From DATBLE01 sp963837265 (GTDB lineage Bacteria; Actinomycetota; Thermoleophilia; Gaiellales; Gaiellaceae), in contig CAWIMQ010000002.1 of assembly GCA_963837265.1 (NCBI GenBank), positions 310,001 through 374,000 on the forward strand: a stretch of DNA of 64,000 bases, written 5' to 3'. Under the pieces are notes generated by a model. The model was not told the DNA's origin. It saw only the letters and a program-made list of their open reading frames with translations, and made no database searches. This document shows, one piece after another, positions 15,824 to 23,919 of the stretch. The first letter of the stretch is position 1; each line of letters starts with the position of its first letter. A program made the translations under genes and the position numbers.

Positions 15824-16708
15824 CTACGCCGCGGCCAGGAACTCGACGATCCGGGCGGCGACCTCCTCGCCGGCGTCCTCCTGGACGAAGTGACCCGCGT
15901 TCTCGACCAGCTCCGCGGGCAGCGCGCCCGGGATCCACTCCGCGATCCGCTCCGCGACCTCCGGCCGGAAGATCGGGTCGGAGTCGCCGAACAGGACGAG
16001 CGCCGGCTTCCTCCACGCGCGAAGCGCATCGCGAATCGCCATCAGCGGGGCCGTGTTCGGGTGGTCGGGCTCGGTCGGCACGTGCTCGGGGAACGCGAGC
16101 ACGCCGGCCTTCGACTCGGCCGTGGGAAACGGCGCGTCGTAGGCAGCGACGACCTCGTCGGGGAGGCCGCGCGCCGCGCTCGTCCGGATCAACCGCCCCG
16201 GCTGGAGCTCGCCTCCCGCCGCACGCACGAGGTCGCGGAAGCGCAGCCACGTCTCGCTCGGCGGCCGGCCGCCGCCGATCCCCGTGTTCAGGATCACGAG
16301 CCGGTCGACGCGGTCCTCGTGCTCGACCGCCAGCCGCAGGCCGATCGGCCCGCCCCAGTCCTGCACGACCACGGTGAGGCGGCGCAGGCCGAGCTCCTCG
16401 ACGAGCCGCAGGATCGAGCCGTAGTGGCGGTCGAACGAGTACCAGGCCTGGTCGGTGGGCTTGTCCGAGCGGCCGAAGCCGAAGTAGTCCGGGGCGACGA
16501 TCCGGCCGGCGGCGATCAGGCGCGGGATCATCTTCCGGTAGAGGAACGACCACGTCGGCTCGCCGTGCAGGCAGAGGACCGGATCGCCGCTCCCCTCGTC
16601 GAGGTAGTGCAAGCGGAGCCCGTCCTGGTCGAGGAAGTGCGGCCCGTAGGGAAACGCGGGCAGGTCGGCGAAGCGCTCGTCGGGAGTGCGGTATGGCGTC
16701 ATCTCCAC
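15824..16708 (-). CDS. Haloalkane dehalogenase-like alpha/beta hydrolase (DhlA subfamily)
   Basis: The protein has 294 residues. HGEPTWSFLYRKM near residues 49-60 closely matches DhlA. VVVQDWGGP places the nucleophile Asp117 next to Trp118, a halide-stabilising residue in this family. FGDSDPIF (Asp244) and ENAGHFVQED (His273) complete a triad. The predicted reaction is hydrolysis of a carbon-halogen bond through an alkyl-enzyme ester. Asp as nucleophile separates it from Ser esterases, although some close relatives are epoxide hydrolases or luciferase-like. It is probably monocistronic. Confidence 0.83.
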   Translation of the reverse strand: MEMTPYRTPDERFADLPAFPYGPHFLDQDGLRLHYLDEGSGDPVLCLHGEPTWSFLYRKMIPRLIAAGRIVAPDYFGFGRSDKPTDQAWYSFDRHYGSILRLVEELGLRRLTVVVQDWGGPIGLRLAVEHEDRVDRLVILNTGIGGGRPPSETWLRFRDLVRAAGGELQPGRLIRTSAARGLPDEVVAAYDAPFPTAESKAGVLAFPEHVPTEPDHPNTAPLMAIRDALRAWRKPALVLFGDSDPIFRPEVAERIAEWIPGALPAELVENAGHFVQEDAGEEVAARIVEFLAAA

Positions 16709-16766
16709 CTCGACGCGGGGAGTCTCTCAGACGGCATTTCTGGGAGCGCGGCACCGCTCGTGACTG

Positions 16767-17435
16767 TCATCGGGGCCCCGGAACCCCGCGGAACTCGTAC
16801 ACGACCGGCTCGCGTCCCGGCTGCACGACCCAGGCCTGCCCCGTCTTCCCGGAGCGCGCCGCCGTCAGCGCCGCGTCCGCAACCGTCGCTGCGGGGATCA
16901 GCTCCCAGCCCTGCTCGGCCACCCAGGCGCGCACCTCGTCGGTGACGATCGGCGTGTCCGCAAAGCCGGGGCATACCGCGTTGATCGTGATCGCCCGTTC
17001 GGAGAGCTGGGGCGCGACGGCGCGGACGAAGCCGACGACCGCGTGCTTCGTCAGCGCGTAGACGGGGTCGAGCGGCATCGCCGTCAGCCCGGCGAGAGAG
17101 GCCGTGACGACGATCGCCGAGCCGGGCTGCATCACCTGTGCCATCCGCCGGACGCCGAGGACGACGCCGTCTACGTTCGTGTCGAGGGCGCGCCGGTACG
17201 CCTCGTCCGTGAGGGCTGCGATGTCGGCCTCGCCGGTGGCGATGCCGGCGTTGAGGAAGGCGAGGTCGACCGGCCCGACGTCCCGCCACGCAGCCGGGTC
17301 GGCGACGTCGAACCCGGTCACGAGATCGAGCGCCTGCACCTCCGTACCCTCGGCCTCGAGCATCGCCGCCGCCGCGGCACCGATCCCGGACGCGCCGCCG
17401 GTGACGAGCGCCGTGACGAACGCACGCACGCTCAC
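16767..17435 (-). CDS. SDR family oxidoreductase
   Basis: The protein has 222 residues from GTG 17435, which has AAGGGAG at a good distance upstream. TGGASGIGAAAAAMLEAEG gives the cofactor loop, LNAGIA replaces NNAG, and the active site is TASLAG with YALTK. It is shorter than usual because the loop after the cofactor motif is trimmed. It is a cytosolic NAD(P)-dependent dehydrogenase of unknown substrate. A longer frame reaches upstream into the 50-bp repeats, but those codons come from the repeat and were excluded. Confidence 0.85.
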   Translation of the reverse strand: MSVRAFVTALVTGGASGIGAAAAAMLEAEGTEVQALDLVTGFDVADPAAWRDVGPVDLAFLNAGIATGEADIAALTDEAYRRALDTNVDGVVLGVRRMAQVMQPGSAIVVTASLAGLTAMPLDPVYALTKHAVVGFVRAVAPQLSERAITINAVCPGFADTPIVTDEVRAWVAEQGWELIPAATVADAALTAARSGKTGQAWVVQPGREPVVYEFRGVPGPR

Positions 17436-17473
17436 GGGTCTCCCTTCACCTGGAACGGCCACGCCGGGCTGGG

Positions 17474-17610
17474 ACTGAAGGCGTGACGATTTCGGGTCAA
17501 CCCATCCACCGCCAGTGCCTGGCACTGAAGGTGTGACGATTTCGGGTCAATGCATCCACCGCCAGTGCCTGGCACTGAAGGTGTGACGATCCGGGGCCTC
17601 TTCATCCACA
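17474..17610. repeat. Tandem 50-bp repeat (2.7 copies) with GTGCCTGGCAC dyads
   Basis: Units start with ACTGAAG at 17474, 17524 and 17574. Each carries GTGACGATTTCGGGTCAA, a CATCCACCGC run and CAGTGCCTGGCACT. The third unit decays after GTGACGAT. It lies between two minus-strand genes. It is not a CRISPR: the units are contiguous with no variable spacers. Confidence 0.85.
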
Positions 17611-17620
17611 GCCTCGCCCG

Positions 17621-18535
17621 TCACGGGACGAGTACGACCTTTCCGACCTGGCGGCGCGCCTCGATCGAGGCGTGGGCCGCTGCCGCCTCGGCGAGCGGGA
17701 GCTCCGACCCGACGACGGGGCGCACGGCGCCCTCCTCCCACAGCGCCACGAGCTCGCCGGCCGCGTCGCGCACGACCTCGGGAGCCAGGGTCATCAAGCG
17801 GCCGAGGTAGAACCCGGCGACCGAGACGTTTCGGCCCACGACGAGCGCCGGGCTCAGATCGGCCCAGGGACCACCGGCGTACCCGATCGCGACCAGCGTG
17901 CCGAGCGGCGCGAGCGCCCTCAGGCTCCGGGCGAAGACCTCGCCACCGACCGGGTCGACGACCACGTCGGCCCGCACCGCCTCGGCGAACTCGTCGTAGC
18001 CGTATGCCTCCTCGGCACCCAGCTCGAGCGCGAACGCGCGCTTCTCCTCGGACCCTGCGGTCGCCACCACTCGTGCCCCGAGATGGCGCGCGAGCTGGAT
18101 CGCCGCACTCCCCACCCCGCCTGCGCCGGCGTGGACGAGGACGGTCGACCCCGGCTCGACCCGGGCCTGCCGCCGGAGCGGGATCCAGGCGGTCAGGAAC
18201 GTCATCAGGAACGCGGCGCCCTCGGCGAAGGAGGCTCCGTCAGGCAGGGGGACGAGGCCGTCCGCCGCGGCGGCGACCACCTCCGCGTACCCGCCCGTCC
18301 GCGGCAGCGCCATCACCCGCCGCCCCTCTACCTCGCCGGCGACCTCGGACCCGAGGATCGTGGGCAGGGTCGGCGGTTGCGGGTACTCGCCGCGGCGGAC
18401 GAGCACGTCGAGGAAGTTGACCCCGGCGGCCCGGACGCGCACCAGCACCTCGCCTTCGCCGGCATGCGGGGCAGGGACCTCGCCGAGCTCCAGCCGCTCC
18501 GGCCCGCCGATCTCCGAGAGGACGACCGCCTTCAG
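17621..18535 (-). CDS. Zinc-independent quinone oxidoreductase / enoyl reductase (MDR family)
   Basis: The protein is about 304 residues. KAVVLSEIGGPERLELGEVP opens the GroES-like domain. VLVHAGAGGVGSAAIQLARH is the NADPH-binding loop, and AGFYLGRL lies near the end. No structural zinc cysteines are present, as in quinone oxidoreductases and some enoyl-thioester reductases. No ATG, GTG or TTG suits the start. A CTG at 18535-18533 overlaps the TGA of the upstream ligase gene (CTGA) and fits the family N-terminus, so I infer a coupled CTG start. It is the last gene of the seven-gene run 23899-17621. Confidence 0.82.
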   Translation of the reverse strand: MKAVVLSEIGGPERLELGEVPAPHAGEGEVLVRVRAAGVNFLDVLVRRGEYPQPPTLPTILGSEVAGEVEGRRVMALPRTGGYAEVVAAAADGLVPLPDGASFAEGAAFLMTFLTAWIPLRRQARVEPGSTVLVHAGAGGVGSAAIQLARHLGARVVATAGSEEKRAFALELGAEEAYGYDEFAEAVRADVVVDPVGGEVFARSLRALAPLGTLVAIGYAGGPWADLSPALVVGRNVSVAGFYLGRLMTLAPEVVRDAAGELVALWEEGAVRPVVGSELPLAEAAAAHASIEARRQVGKVVLVP

Positions 18536-20166
18536 GACGCCGCCGGCTCGCGCGCGGCCGCGCCGGAAGCCGCGGCCGGGAGCGCCGGGAACATCTCCCG
18601 CAGCGCCGTCTTCCGGAACTTGCCGACAGCCGTCTTCGGGATCTCGTCCACGAACTCGAACGCGTCCGGCAGCCACCACTTGGCGAACTGGCCGGCGAGG
18701 AACTCCCTGAGCTCGTCAGTGCTGGCCGTCTGCCCCTCGCGGAACACGCACACCGCCAGGGGCCGCTCGTCCCACTTCTCGTTAGGAACTGCGATCACGG
18801 CCGCCTCCGCGATCGACGGGTGGCCCATCAGCGCGTTCTCGAGCGCCACCGAGCTGATCCACTCGCCGCCCGACTTGATCACGTCCTTCGACCGGTCCTG
18901 AATGTGGATGAAGCCGAGCGGGTGGATGGAGACGATGTCCCCGGTCCTGAACCAGCCGTCGGCCGTCCAGCGATCCGCCTGCTCGGGCGTCTCGTAGTAG
19001 CCGGCCGCGACCCACGGCCCGCGGACCTCGAGCTCGCCCATCGCCTCGTCGTCCCACGGGATCTCGTTGCCGTCGGCGTCGCGCGCCCGCAGCTCGACGA
19101 GCGGAAGCGGGAGCCCCTGCAACGCGATGTAGTCGAACTGCGTCTCCTCGTCAGCCTCGGCAAGCTCGCCCGGCAGCGCTGCCTCCGACGCGACCGGCGA
19201 GGTCTCCGTCATCCCCCACCCGTGGACGATCTTCAGACCATGCCGCTGGTTGAAGGCGGCGATCATCGCCCGCGGCACCGCGGAGCCCCCGACCAGCATC
19301 CCCTTCATCTTCGAAAGGTCCCACTTCCCCGGCTCGGCGTCGAGCTGAGCGAGGATCCCCATCCAGATCGTCGGCACGCCGGCCGCCCAGGTCACACCCT
19401 CCTGCACGAAGTCCTCGAGCAGGCTCTCGGGATCGAGGTGAGGGCCCGGGTACACGATCTTCGCTCCGAACATGGTCGCGAGGTACGGGTAGCCCCAGGC
19501 GTTCGCGTGGAACATCGGCACCACCGGGAGGATCACGTCCCGCTCGTAGACCCCGATCCCGAGCGGGTTCGCCGCTGCGACCCCGAGCGTGTGCAGCATC
19601 GTCGAGCGGTGCGAGTACACGACCCCCTTCGGCCGCCCCGTGGTCCCGCTCGTGTAGCACATCGCCGCCGCCTCGTCCTCGTCCAGCTCGGGATCTCGCC
19701 AGTCGCCCGGCGAGGCCCCGGCGAGGAGCTCCTCGTATGAGTCCTCGACGACGAAGACGTGCTCGATCTCGGTCTTGGCCCGGAAGGAGTCGAGCAGCGG
19801 CAGCAGGCTGCGGTCGACGATCACCGCCCGGTCGCCCGCGTGCCCGGCGATGTAGCCGAGGTCGGTCGGGTGGAGGCGCAGGTTGAGGGTGTGCAGCACC
19901 AGCCCGCCACACGGGATCCCGAGGTAGCACTCATGGTGCTGATGGTGGTTCCAGCACAGCGTCGCGACCCGGTCTCCGCGCTCGAGCCCGAGGCCCCGGA
20001 GGGCGACGGCGAGCTGCTTCGCGCGCCTGGCCAGGTCGCGATAGCCGTACCGGTGGAAGCTCCTGTCGGGGAGGCGGGTGACGACCTCCTTGTCCCCGTG
20101 GTACGTCTCGACGCGCCGCAGCAGGTGGGGCAACGTCAGCTGGAAGTCCATCATCTGGCCGCGCAT
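18532..20166 (-). CDS. Long-chain acyl-CoA synthetase (AMP-forming)
   Basis: The protein has 544 residues if it starts at 20166; MMDFQL at 20154 or 20151 is an alternative. CYTSGTTGRPKGVVYSH near residue 170 is the adenylate-forming P-loop. MTETSPV and GWFRTGDIVSIHPLGFI are the A5 and A7 motifs, and PKTAVGKFRKT carries the C-terminal catalytic Lys. It activates a carboxylic acid to its CoA thioester with ATP. It should supply substrate to the two acyl-CoA dehydrogenases encoded upstream. It ends in the CTGA overlap with the MDR gene. Confidence 0.92.
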   Translation of the reverse strand: MRGQMMDFQLTLPHLLRRVETYHGDKEVVTRLPDRSFHRYGYRDLARRAKQLAVALRGLGLERGDRVATLCWNHHQHHECYLGIPCGGLVLHTLNLRLHPTDLGYIAGHAGDRAVIVDRSLLPLLDSFRAKTEIEHVFVVEDSYEELLAGASPGDWRDPELDEDEAAAMCYTSGTTGRPKGVVYSHRSTMLHTLGVAAANPLGIGVYERDVILPVVPMFHANAWGYPYLATMFGAKIVYPGPHLDPESLLEDFVQEGVTWAAGVPTIWMGILAQLDAEPGKWDLSKMKGMLVGGSAVPRAMIAAFNQRHGLKIVHGWGMTETSPVASEAALPGELAEADEETQFDYIALQGLPLPLVELRARDADGNEIPWDDEAMGELEVRGPWVAAGYYETPEQADRWTADGWFRTGDIVSIHPLGFIHIQDRSKDVIKSGGEWISSVALENALMGHPSIAEAAVIAVPNEKWDERPLAVCVFREGQTASTDELREFLAGQFAKWWLPDAFEFVDEIPKTAVGKFRKTALREMFPALPAAASGAAAREPAAS

Positions 20167-20183
20167 GGACGGATCGTATGGTG

Positions 20184-20969
20184 CTACCGGCCGCCGAGCA
20201 ACGCGCGTGCGAACACGCGGTCGCGCAGCCGGTCGGGAAGGAGCTCGACTCCTGCGCGGATCCTCGCGTCGCGCCCGACGAGATACCGCGTCTTCGGGCG
20301 CTCCGCGGTGAGCGCATGCTCGACCGCCCGCGCCACCCGGTCGGGTGGCGCCGCGCGCGCCGCGCGCGCGGCCGCCACGGTGCGGAACCGCGCGATTCGC
20401 TCCCGGTAACGCTCCGAGACGGCGTCCGCGAGCGGCTGGGGCTTCGTCCAGATCGGCGTCGCGATCGTCCCCGGCTCGACGAGGGACACCTCGATCCCGT
20501 CCGGGGCGAGCTCGAGCCGGAGCGCGTCCGCGACCGCCTCGAGGGCGAACTTCGAGATCGCGTAGGCGCCGAGAAACGGCAGGGCGCTACGCCCCGCGAT
20601 CGAGCCGACGATCACGACGCGTCCGCGCGCCGCCCGCACCGCCGGGAGGACCGCCTGCGTGACGGCGACCTGGCCGATCAGGTTCACCTCGAGCTGCCGG
20701 CGGAGCTCGGCGAGCGGCAGGTTCTCGAGGGGCGAGGCGACGGCGATGCCGGCGTTGTTGACGACACCGTTCAGGGTCAGTCCCCAGGGGACTGACACTG
20801 CGTCGCCGAGCCGCGCGATCGCCTCCGGGTCGGTGACGTCGAGCAGCAGCTCGGTCGTCTCGTCGGGCGCGTCCCCCGGGGTGCGCACGCCGGCGTAGAC
20901 CCGCCAGCCGGCCTCCGCGAGCCGCCGCGCGCAGGCGGCGCCGATCCCGGACGAGGCGCCGGTGACCAG
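20184..20969 (-). CDS. SDR family oxidoreductase with an embedded palindrome; start codon unclear
   Basis: The protein is about 261 residues. LVTGASSGIG starts at about 20969, then come VNNAG and the active site VGSIAG with YAISK, all classical SDR features. No ATG, GTG or TTG lies in frame before the Rossmann motif. CTG 20969 or another rare codon must be used, or the start is damaged. Just before VNNAG the protein carries the extra segment VSVPWGLT. This is encoded by a palindrome, GTCAGTCCCC and its complement, at 20776-20796. It follows the acyl-CoA dehydrogenase genes in the same operon. Confidence 0.78.
   Translation of the reverse strand: MVTGASSGIGAACARRLAEAGWRVYAGVRTPGDAPDETTELLLDVTDPEAIARLGDAVSVPWGLTLNGVVNNAGIAVASPLENLPLAELRRQLEVNLIGQVAVTQAVLPAVRAARGRVVIVGSIAGRSALPFLGAYAISKFALEAVADALRLELAPDGIEVSLVEPGTIATPIWTKPQPLADAVSERYRERIARFRTVAAARAARAAPPDRVARAVEHALTAERPKTRYLVGRDARIRAGVELLPDRLRDRVFARALLGGR
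20776..20796. repeat. Palindromic element inside an SDR coding sequence
   Basis: GTCAGTCCCC (20776-20785), one central base, then GGGGACTGAC (20787-20796): a perfect 10-bp dyad. It keeps the reading frame and adds about eight residues immediately before the conserved VNNAG. It resembles the intergenic GGGGTCAGACCCC family. Confidence 0.7.
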
Positions 20970-20976
20970 GACCGAT

Positions 20977-21915
20977 CTAGCCGAGGAGGACGTCGGCGAC
21001 CTCCGCCCGCTGCGCGGCCGGGAACCCGTCGAACGCCTGGATCCACTGCGCGCGCTTGTAGTAGCGGTGGAGTGGATGCTCCCAGGTGAAGCCGATCCCC
21101 CCGAGCACCTGGATCGAGCGCTCGCACGCCGCGACCGCCGCCTCGGCCGAGTACGCCTTCGCCGCCGCGGCGGCGGTCACGCGCTCGGCATCGCGCTCGG
21201 CGACACACCAGGCCGCCCAGTAGGCGAGCGACCGTGCGAGCTCGGTTGCCACGAAGGCGTCGACCAGCGGGTGGGACACGGCCTGGTAGACGCCGATCGG
21301 CCTGCCGAACTGCCGCCTGCCCTTCGCGTGCTCCACGCCCCAGTCGAGCGCTCGCTGCGCGATCCCGACCGCCTCGAGGGCCAGGGCGGCGCGCAGGCGC
21401 GGACGGTCGATCCTGCCGGGAAGCGGCTCCCGCGTGCCGTCCGGGGCGAGCCGCCCGAGCCTCCGGGTCGCGTCCGTCGTCGGGAGGGTCTCGCCCTCGG
21501 CGGCGGCAGCGCCGCCGGCGGTGACCACCCGGTCGACGAGCGCGAGGTCGGGGACGAGCCCGTCCACCTCCGCCGACCAGCGCGTCTCGCCGGCGGCGAC
21601 GCTCGTGCGCTCCTCGGGCCCGAGCGCCGGCAGCGCGAGGGCGATCGTCGAGAAGTACGGCCCCGGGTACAGGGCCCGGCCGAGCTCCTCCAGGAGCACC
21701 GCCTCCTCGAGAAAGCCGAGCCCGGCGCCGCCTTCCTCCTCGGAGACGCTCACGCCCAGCCAGCCGAGCCCCGCGAGCTCGCCCCAGGAAGCGGGCTCCC
21801 AACCCGCCTCCGAGTCGGCGAGCTCGGCGACCCGCTCGGGCGGGAACCGCTCCTCCAGGTACCGGCGCGCCTCGGCGCGGAGCGCCTCCTGCTCGGGGGT
21901 GAACGCGAAGTGCAC
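20977..21915 (-). CDS. Acyl-CoA dehydrogenase, short subunit type
   Basis: The protein has 312 residues from GTG 21915, short for the family. It keeps the N-terminal helical domain (FTPEQEALRAEARRYLEERF), a reduced beta domain, and a C-terminal domain with GRRQFGRPIGVYQAVSH and QVLGGIGFTWEHPLHRYYKR. It lies directly after the stop of a 381-residue paralogue. Adjacent short and long FadE genes in actinobacteria encode heteromeric alpha2beta2 dehydrogenases such as ChsE1-ChsE2, used on steroid-like acyl-CoAs. A heteromer is therefore likely. Confidence 0.87.
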   Translation of the reverse strand: MHFAFTPEQEALRAEARRYLEERFPPERVAELADSEAGWEPASWGELAGLGWLGVSVSEEEGGAGLGFLEEAVLLEELGRALYPGPYFSTIALALPALGPEERTSVAAGETRWSAEVDGLVPDLALVDRVVTAGGAAAAEGETLPTTDATRRLGRLAPDGTREPLPGRIDRPRLRAALALEAVGIAQRALDWGVEHAKGRRQFGRPIGVYQAVSHPLVDAFVATELARSLAYWAAWCVAERDAERVTAAAAAKAYSAEAAVAACERSIQVLGGIGFTWEHPLHRYYKRAQWIQAFDGFPAAQRAEVADVLLG

Positions 21916-23061
21916 CTACCGCCCTTTCGGAAGCCCGAGCACGCGCTCGGCGACGATGTTGCGGAGGATCTCGGAGGTACCGGCCTCGATCGTGTTCCCG
22001 CGGCTTCTGAGCTGCACCCACTGCCAGTAGCCGTCGCCGTCGGCGACCTGCGACTCCGGGCCGAGCAGCTCGAGCGCGAGCTTGCCGAGGCGCTGGTTGG
22101 ACTCCGACCAGTGCAGCTTCGGGATCGAGGCCTCGGGGCCCGGCGCGCCGGTCTCGATCAGCCGGGTGAGGGCGCGGTAGTTCGTCCACTTGAGCGCCTG
22201 GAGCTCGATCCAGCTCTGGGCGATCAGGTCGCGGAGCCGGTCGTCGAGCGGCCGGCCGCCGGCGAGGTGGAGCAGCTTGCCGACCGCGACCTCGAACTGG
22301 CCGGCGAGCGCGAACCCGAGAGCGGCCCGCTCGTGCATCAGCGTCGTCATCGCCACCTGCCAGCCCTGCCCCGGCTCGCCGAGGACGTTCCCGGCCGGCA
22401 CCTCGACGTCGGTGAAGAAGATCTCGTTGAACTCGGCCTCGCCGGTGATCTGCGTCAGCGGCCGCACCTGCACCCCGGGCGCGTGCATGTCGACGAGCAG
22501 GTACGTCAGCCCCTGGTAGCGCGGCGCGTCGGGGTCCTCGAGCGTGACGAGGATGCACCAGTCGGCCAGGTGCGCGTACGACGACCACACCTTCTGCCCG
22601 GTGACGACGTAGTGGCCGTCGCGCCGCTTCGCCCTGGTGCGGACGGAGGCGAGGTCGGAGCCGGCATCGGGCTCGGAGAAGCCCTGGCACCAGATCTCCT
22701 CGGCGGAGAGGATCTTCGGCAGGTAGCGCGCCTTCTGCTCGTCTGTGCCGTGGACGATGATCGTCGGCCCTGCCATGCCGATCCCGATCACGCCGATGTG
22801 GCCGGGCGCCTGTGCACGGGCGAGCTCCTCCATCAGGATCGCCTGGTGCGAGTAGGGGGCGCCGCCGCCCCCGTACTCCTTCGGCCAGGAGAGCGCCGCG
22901 TAGCCGGCCTCGCCGAGCCTTCGGCTCCACTCCCGGCCCCACTCCTCGAAGCGCGCGGCGCCGCCGCGGCGGCCGCGGAGGTCCTCGGTCAGGTTGGCGG
23001 CGAGCCATGCCTGCACCTCCTCGCGAAAGGCGGCTTCTTCGGGGGAGTCCCGGAGCTGCAC
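21916..23061 (-). CDS. Acyl-CoA dehydrogenase, long subunit type
   Basis: The protein has 381 residues. WPKEYGGGGAPYSHQAILMEE, WCQGFSEPDAGSDLASVRTRA, QKVWSSYAHLADW and the C-terminal IEAGTSEILRNIVAERVLGLPKG are hallmarks of the FadE family common in mycobacterial lipid and steroid catabolism. It oxidises an acyl-CoA with FAD and passes electrons to ETF. The short paralogue begins immediately after its stop codon, so the two are co-translated and probably form one enzyme. Family is clear; substrate is inferred. Confidence 0.9.
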   Translation of the reverse strand: MQLRDSPEEAAFREEVQAWLAANLTEDLRGRRGGAARFEEWGREWSRRLGEAGYAALSWPKEYGGGGAPYSHQAILMEELARAQAPGHIGVIGIGMAGPTIIVHGTDEQKARYLPKILSAEEIWCQGFSEPDAGSDLASVRTRAKRRDGHYVVTGQKVWSSYAHLADWCILVTLEDPDAPRYQGLTYLLVDMHAPGVQVRPLTQITGEAEFNEIFFTDVEVPAGNVLGEPGQGWQVAMTTLMHERAALGFALAGQFEVAVGKLLHLAGGRPLDDRLRDLIAQSWIELQALKWTNYRALTRLIETGAPGPEASIPKLHWSESNQRLGKLALELLGPESQVADGDGYWQWVQLRSRGNTIEAGTSEILRNIVAERVLGLPKGR

Positions 23062-23070
23062 GGGGTGACC

Positions 23071-23496
23071 CTAACGCTGTTCGCGCAGCGTCATGCAGGT
23101 GCTGGTCGCGTGCGCGACGATCCGGCCCTCCGCGTCCACGACCTCGCAGGTGGTCAGCCCGACCGTCCGGCCGCCGTGGACGACACGGCCGGTGGCGGTC
23201 AGCGTCCCCTCGGTCACCTGCCGCAGGTAGTTCGTCTTCAGCTCGAGCGTGGTGAAGATCTCCCCCTCGTCCAGCCGCGACGCGTAGGCCATCCCCATCG
23301 CCGCGTCCGCGAGCGCGCAGATCACGCCGCCCTGGAGCGTGCCCATCGGGTTCGCGTGCTCGGGCCGCACCTCCAGCTCGAAGACCGCCTCGCCCTCGGA
23401 GAACGAGACGAGGCTGATCCCGAGGAGCTGCGCAACGGGCGGCGGGGGGATCTCCCCGCGGAGGTACGCGTCGAGCTGCTCGCGGAAGCTAGCCAT
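23071..23496 (-). CDS. PaaI family hotdog thioesterase
   Basis: The protein has 141 residues. PMGTLQGGVICALADAAMGMAY is the hotdog helix region, with GG in place of the common HGG. FTTLELKTNYLRQVTEGTL is the following strand. It is a cytosolic acyl-CoA thioesterase, probably releasing CoA during lipid breakdown. It overlaps the upstream thioesterase gene by 8 bases and precedes the long dehydrogenase gene by 9 bases, firmly inside the catabolic operon. Confidence 0.87.
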   Translation of the reverse strand: MASFREQLDAYLRGEIPPPPVAQLLGISLVSFSEGEAVFELEVRPEHANPMGTLQGGVICALADAAMGMAYASRLDEGEIFTTLELKTNYLRQVTEGTLTATGRVVHGGRTVGLTTCEVVDAEGRIVAHATSTCMTLREQR

Positions 23497-23899
23497 TTCC
23501 GGCTCCGCCGGACATTGCCAGGAAGGCTGCCTTCTCGGCGTCCGCGAGCGGGCGCGACGCCCCGGTCGCCGGGTCGCGGGCGACGACGACCAGCTCCGCC
23601 TCGGCGGCGAGCCGGCCGTCGGGCGCGCGCAGCTCGCAGCCGGCGGTCACGCTCCTCGTCCCGACCCGGGCGAGCCGTACCGACCCGACCGCCTGGCGGT
23701 CCTCGAGCCGGAGCTCGGCGCGGTAGTCGATCGAGACGTGCGCGGCGACGTAGTCCCAGACCTCGCCTTCTGCGAGGTCTAGGACCCCACGGATCCAATC
23801 GTCCAGCACTTCCTCCAGGTACGTCAGGTACACGGCCTGGTTGACGTGGCCGTACGCGTCCAGGTCACGCCAGCGGATCTCGATGCGCTTCTCGTGCAC
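23489..23899 (-). CDS. YbgC/4HBT-type acyl-CoA thioesterase
   Basis: The protein has 136 residues from GTG 23899. The start IRWRDLDAYGHVNQAVYLTYLEE is the 4-hydroxybenzoyl-CoA thioesterase motif, with the catalytic Asp in RDLDAYGHVN. It is a single hotdog domain. It is the first gene of a seven-gene minus-strand operon running to 17621, divergent from a FabG-like gene 20 bases away. That gap must hold both promoters. Specificity is not visible in the sequence. Confidence 0.88.
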   Translation of the reverse strand: MHEKRIEIRWRDLDAYGHVNQAVYLTYLEEVLDDWIRGVLDLAEGEVWDYVAAHVSIDYRAELRLEDRQAVGSVRLARVGTRSVTAGCELRAPDGRLAAEAELVVVARDPATGASRPLADAEKAAFLAMSGGAGNG

Positions 23900-23919
23900 G
23901 GCGGAATAGGCTACGCGTC

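Noticed and set aside
17474..17610. Possible CRISPR array
   Set aside because: The 50-bp units are contiguous, with no unique spacers, only 2.7 copies and no cas genes nearby. They are tandem repeats of a dispersed family.
20962..23844. 960-codon plus-strand frame opposite the acyl-CoA dehydrogenase genes
   Set aside because: Charged, motif-free translation opposite two clear FadE genes and a thioesterase gene.
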